Shown in pieces: positions 61,410 to 64,000 of a stretch of 64,000 bases of DNA. The first letter of the stretch is position 1. Every line of letters begins with the position of its first letter. Position numbers and translations under genes: made by a program. The notes below the pieces were generated by a model. That model did no database searches and was not told the origin of the DNA. It worked only from the letters and a program-made list of their open reading frames with translations. This DNA is from Comamonas sp. 26 (GTDB taxonomy: Bacteria > Pseudomonadota > Gammaproteobacteria > Burkholderiales > Burkholderiaceae_C): contig NZ_PEFL01000001.1 in NCBI RefSeq assembly GCF_002754475.1, positions 1,612,001 to 1,676,000 of the forward strand, read 5' to 3'.

Positions 61410-62654
61410 TTACGGCGCAATCGCTTGCTGCCTTTTTTGCCAGACGGCAGGCAGAAGGTCGAACAACGGAGTCGGCTCACGCTGAAGCTGTAATGCCGTG
61501 ACACTGCTGGCAATCTGCGGAGTGGCGTGGCTGAGGTCAACCCTGGCGAGTTGCTGCATCCAGCCCGGGTCAAAGCTGCCGTTGGGCATGGGTCTGGAGA
61601 AAATGAGTTCAATCATTTTGTGGGCCTCCGAGCTGCCACGTTGCTCAGCCAGACGGTAAAAGCGCAAAGCTTCCGCATAGTTGGCGGGCACGCCTTGCCC
61701 GCGGTGGTACATACGGGCCATATCGAGTGCGAACTGTGCCGATCCCGGCTGAGCCGAGGGTGCGGCTGCTTCAGAGGCTTGACCTCGCGACTGGACAATG
61801 CGCAGGTTTTCTGCGGCCACGGAAGAGCGCGCAGCCACCCGGCGAAAGTAGGTCACAGCCTGTGAGGTTTGCTTGCTGGCGAATGCTTGAATCCCCAGCT
61901 CGATATTGGCCTGAACGTCACCAGCGGCAGCAGCACGCTCCAGCAGCTGCCGCTCGGGCGTGGCGGGGCTGGCACCTGCCGATGCCGTGTTGAGCTGCAA
62001 GGGCTTGAGGCGTGTGGCCTGAAGCCAGGCCAAAAAATCTGCACGCGCAGGGTGCGCGGCCCGCAAGTGACTGATTGATTGAGTGGCGGTTGCCGGGTTG
62101 GCGGCGGTGCCGCAGCCATCAATGGCGCACCAGGCAAGACCGGCAAAAGCCCAAGGCTCGCGCCCTTTGCGCGCCGCGCGTTCAAACCACTGCAAAGCGA
62201 GTGGCTGGTCGATGCGCACGCCTGTGCCATGCAGATATATCAGGCCCAGCAGCCACGCGGCCTGCGCACTGGCGCTGCTGCTGCCGTAGCCGCTGGCAGG
62301 CGAGGCTGTTTTTTGCAGCTGCTCAATTTCTCGGTTCAGCAGCATGCCTGCTGCGGCCTTGGGCATAAGTGTTTCGCCCGGAGAGGGGAGTGGAGGGGCG
62401 CTGATGCCGGGTGTCAGAGGCGTGGCCGGTGCCTCAATGCGAGGGCTATCGGTGGTGAGGGGTGGGATGCTCTGCGCAGGCAATGGGGTGCTGGCGATGG
62501 GAACTGGTTGAGGTCGCAGAGCGCCCCAGTGGGCAGCCTCCGCAGAGCGGGTGCGAGCCTCTGCCGCCTCGGCACAGACCAAGACCAGGATCAACAGCGC
62601 AAGCCCTTGGCTGACTGCCGCGAGGCCACAGAGCTCAGGCTGCTGCCGGGGCAT
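61410..62654 (-). CDS. Sel1-repeat (TPR-like) exported protein
   Basis: A 414-residue protein. A hydrophobic N-terminal signal (ALLILVLVCAEAAEA) and a Pro-rich linker (about residues 45-95) precede Sel1-type helical repeats. Visible repeats include AQAAWLLGLIYLHGTGVRIDQPLALQWFERAARKG and AQFALDMARMYHRGQGVPANYAEALRFYRLAEQRGSSEA. Such repeats mediate protein contacts in the periplasm. Its ATG overlaps the stop of the CsgG-like gene (TAATG), so both are made from one transcript. Confidence 0.87.
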   Translation of the reverse strand: MPRQQPELCGLAAVSQGLALLILVLVCAEAAEARTRSAEAAHWGALRPQPVPIASTPLPAQSIPPLTTDSPRIEAPATPLTPGISAPPLPSPGETLMPKAAAGMLLNREIEQLQKTASPASGYGSSSASAQAAWLLGLIYLHGTGVRIDQPLALQWFERAARKGREPWAFAGLAWCAIDGCGTAANPATATQSISHLRAAHPARADFLAWLQATRLKPLQLNTASAGASPATPERQLLERAAAAGDVQANIELGIQAFASKQTSQAVTYFRRVAARSSVAAENLRIVQSRGQASEAAAPSAQPGSAQFALDMARMYHRGQGVPANYAEALRFYRLAEQRGSSEAHKMIELIFSRPMPNGSFDPGWMQQLARVDLSHATPQIASSVTALQLQREPTPLFDLLPAVWQKRQQAIAP

Positions 62655-64000
62655 TACTTCGCTCCTTTTTCGGCGGCTTCAGCGGGCGGGGTCTTGCGGG
62701 CGATCACGTTCCAGTTGATGTTTTGCACGACATGTCCCTCGCTGCCCAGCGCTTGCTGGAATCGATCCAGAACACCCTGGGTACCGCGCACATCCTTCAT
62801 CACCGTGAGTGCCGGGCCCTGCATGTCCGCAGACAGTCTTGGCATGGCGTCATGGGCCGTCGCGATGCAGATCACGTTTTCGCTACCTGGCTTGCCTGCA
62901 TCCAGAATGAAGCCGGGGCTGGGGCTCATCCAGTCTGGAATGCGCACGGCTTGGTCTGCCGATAGCAGCGTGCTGGTCTGCAGAGCATTGGGCAGCAGAC
63001 GTGTGACGGTGCCGGCGCTGTCAACGTAGTAGCAATAAAGGTGCGATGCCTTTGAAACCGTGGCTGACAGGAAGATTTGCTCGCCTTCGGTGAAGGCCGG
63101 GCGGGCGCCAGCGGGCTGGGGGTTTTCCAGCTGCAGGTTGATGTTCCAGGACGGCCAAGGTGAGCGAGATGCCGTGCTGGTCTGCATGCTGTCATTGTTC
63201 CAGCCGATGCGCGTCAGCGTTCCCTCTTGATCGAGACCTACAAAGTTACGCAGCGCGGCTTCGTAGGTGGGAAAAGTGATGGTGCCGCTGACGATCACAC
63301 CTTTGTCCGCTTGAAATTGGGCAAGGGCTTCGCGCAGGGCTGGCGCATTGGCGTTCAGGTTTTCCTGGCTGTTGGGCAGATAGCCGCGGCTGATCAAGGA
63401 GGAGCGCACCAGGCGCAACTGGCCCTCGGGGCCGCTTGCATCAAACCAGTCGCGCATCTGGCGCTGAAAACTGGGGTTGGTCTGATCGAGCATCAGACAT
63501 TGCCAGTAGGGTACGCGAGCCCATTTCCCCACCAGTTCGATCATGGCCAGATCGACCAGAGTGCGCAAAGCGCCTCCGGTTCCCATGGCATAGTCGCGCC
63601 CTACATTGAACCGTACGCCGTAGCTTCCGATGCGGCCTGCGAGATCAAGCCCGTCGCCAGCGCCGCCGATCACCACCTCATTGGCGGAATCCAGCCCCGG
63701 GATGATGGTGCGGGTACGAAAATCTCCCAGATGGGCTTCGAGTGCGACGACGGTGGCGGTGTTGCTTTTGCTGTGTCCAAGATCCACGCGGTCGCCAGAA
63801 ATCCCGGCGGTTCTGCGCTGACTGATCACGTTCTGATCCACAAACGCGATAGCGCCAGAGACGTACAGGGCAGGGCGCTGCAGCTGCATCTGGTTGTTGT
63901 TGAGCAAAATCGTGGTCAGGTTCTGAACAGTGTCCTGACGGGCGATGTCTACTTCGTAATCCACATATCGGAAGGCATTGCTCAGGTGCGACATCTGCGA
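62654..64000 (-). CDS. CsgG-like/DUF4384 protein (partial, 5' end outside window)
   Basis: At least 446 residues are visible. The N-terminal visible part resembles CsgG-like assembly proteins (RPALYVSGAIAFVDQNV, VVALEAHLGDFRT, GRIGSYGVRFNVGRDYAMGTGGALRTLVDLAMIELVGKW). The C-terminal part has a DUF4384-type domain (FTEGEQIFLSATVSKASHLYCYYVDSAGTVTRLLPN). No signal peptide is seen at the in-frame ATG at 63994, so the true start lies beyond base 64000. Together with the Sel1 protein it may form an envelope-associated secretion or sensing complex; this is inference. Confidence 0.75.
   Translation of the reverse strand, partial: SQMSHLSNAFRYVDYEVDIARQDTVQNLTTILLNNNQMQLQRPALYVSGAIAFVDQNVISQRRTAGISGDRVDLGHSKSNTATVVALEAHLGDFRTRTIIPGLDSANEVVIGGAGDGLDLAGRIGSYGVRFNVGRDYAMGTGGALRTLVDLAMIELVGKWARVPYWQCLMLDQTNPSFQRQMRDWFDASGPEGQLRLVRSSLISRGYLPNSQENLNANAPALREALAQFQADKGVIVSGTITFPTYEAALRNFVGLDQEGTLTRIGWNNDSMQTSTASRSPWPSWNINLQLENPQPAGARPAFTEGEQIFLSATVSKASHLYCYYVDSAGTVTRLLPNALQTSTLLSADQAVRIPDWMSPSPGFILDAGKPGSENVICIATAHDAMPRLSADMQGPALTVMKDVRGTQGVLDRFQQALGSEGHVVQNINWNVIARKTPPAEAAEKGAK

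Overview
The window looks like chromosome of a Comamonadaceae betaproteobacterium, most likely Comamonas or a close relative. Reasons: a protocatechuate 4,5-cleavage (pmd) operon of the Comamonas type, dispersed intergenic hairpins of the TGATAGCTGCTAGCGCTT kind, a CCCCCTGA-type element that sits directly behind stop codons, and GC-rich coding sequence over most of the window. No insertion sequence, phage, CRISPR array or rRNA was seen. Layout: 1-3.7 kb holds an RND multidrug efflux operon (inner-membrane pump cut by the left edge, plus adaptor lipoprotein) divergent from a TetR-type repressor, with a perfect 28-bp palindrome between them. 4-13.2 kb is housekeeping: a DUF192 protein, NADP-isocitrate dehydrogenase, a DsbA-like protein, a membrane-anchored aspartic protease, an AGCS amino-acid/sodium symporter, the tRNA 2-selenouridine synthase MnmH, and a LysE exporter divergent from a MocR-type regulator. 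13.2-27.5 kb is mostly leftward amino-acid catabolism: an aminoadipate-semialdehyde-type dehydrogenase with a frameshifted saccharopine-dehydrogenase-like gene, two paralogous cupins, and valine-degradation genes (mmsB, an acyl-CoA dehydrogenase, mmsA) interleaved with small conserved genes, followed by an MFS/HxlR pair and a LysR regulator. 27.5-29.8 kb carries tRNA-Gln(UUG), an Lrp/AsnC regulator and selD; SelD, MnmH and tRNA-Gln(UUG) belong to the same selenouridine wobble-modification pathway. 30-47.5 kb is a group 2-type (ABC-transporter/KpsCS) capsule locus. kpsM-kpsT-kpsE-kpsD export genes lead into an AT-rich serotype block of five genes (glycosyltransferase-like proteins, a DUF115 protein and an alpha/beta hydrolase). 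A complete CMP-Kdo supply module follows (kdsA, a kdsB-kdsC fusion, kdsD), then the beta-Kdo linker transferases kpsC and kpsS. 47.5-50.6 kb, directly behind kpsS, is an unfamiliar overlapping three-gene cassette: a membrane-anchored GxSxG protein, a cytochrome P450 and a small one-helix protein. It is my best candidate for an undescribed function linked to the cell envelope. 50.7-60.2 kb holds an exported His/Arg/Asp-rich protein and then the pmd operon: binding-protein-like gene, PmdK uptake, PmdE, PmdF, an extra Tat-type metallo-beta-lactamase-fold protein, PmdD, PmdA/PmdB ring-cleavage dioxygenase and PmdC. Together they import protocatechuate and degrade it to pyruvate and oxaloacetate. 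60.3-64 kb has an aldo/keto reductase, then a leftward pair of a Sel1-repeat protein and a CsgG-like/DUF4384 protein that runs off the right edge.
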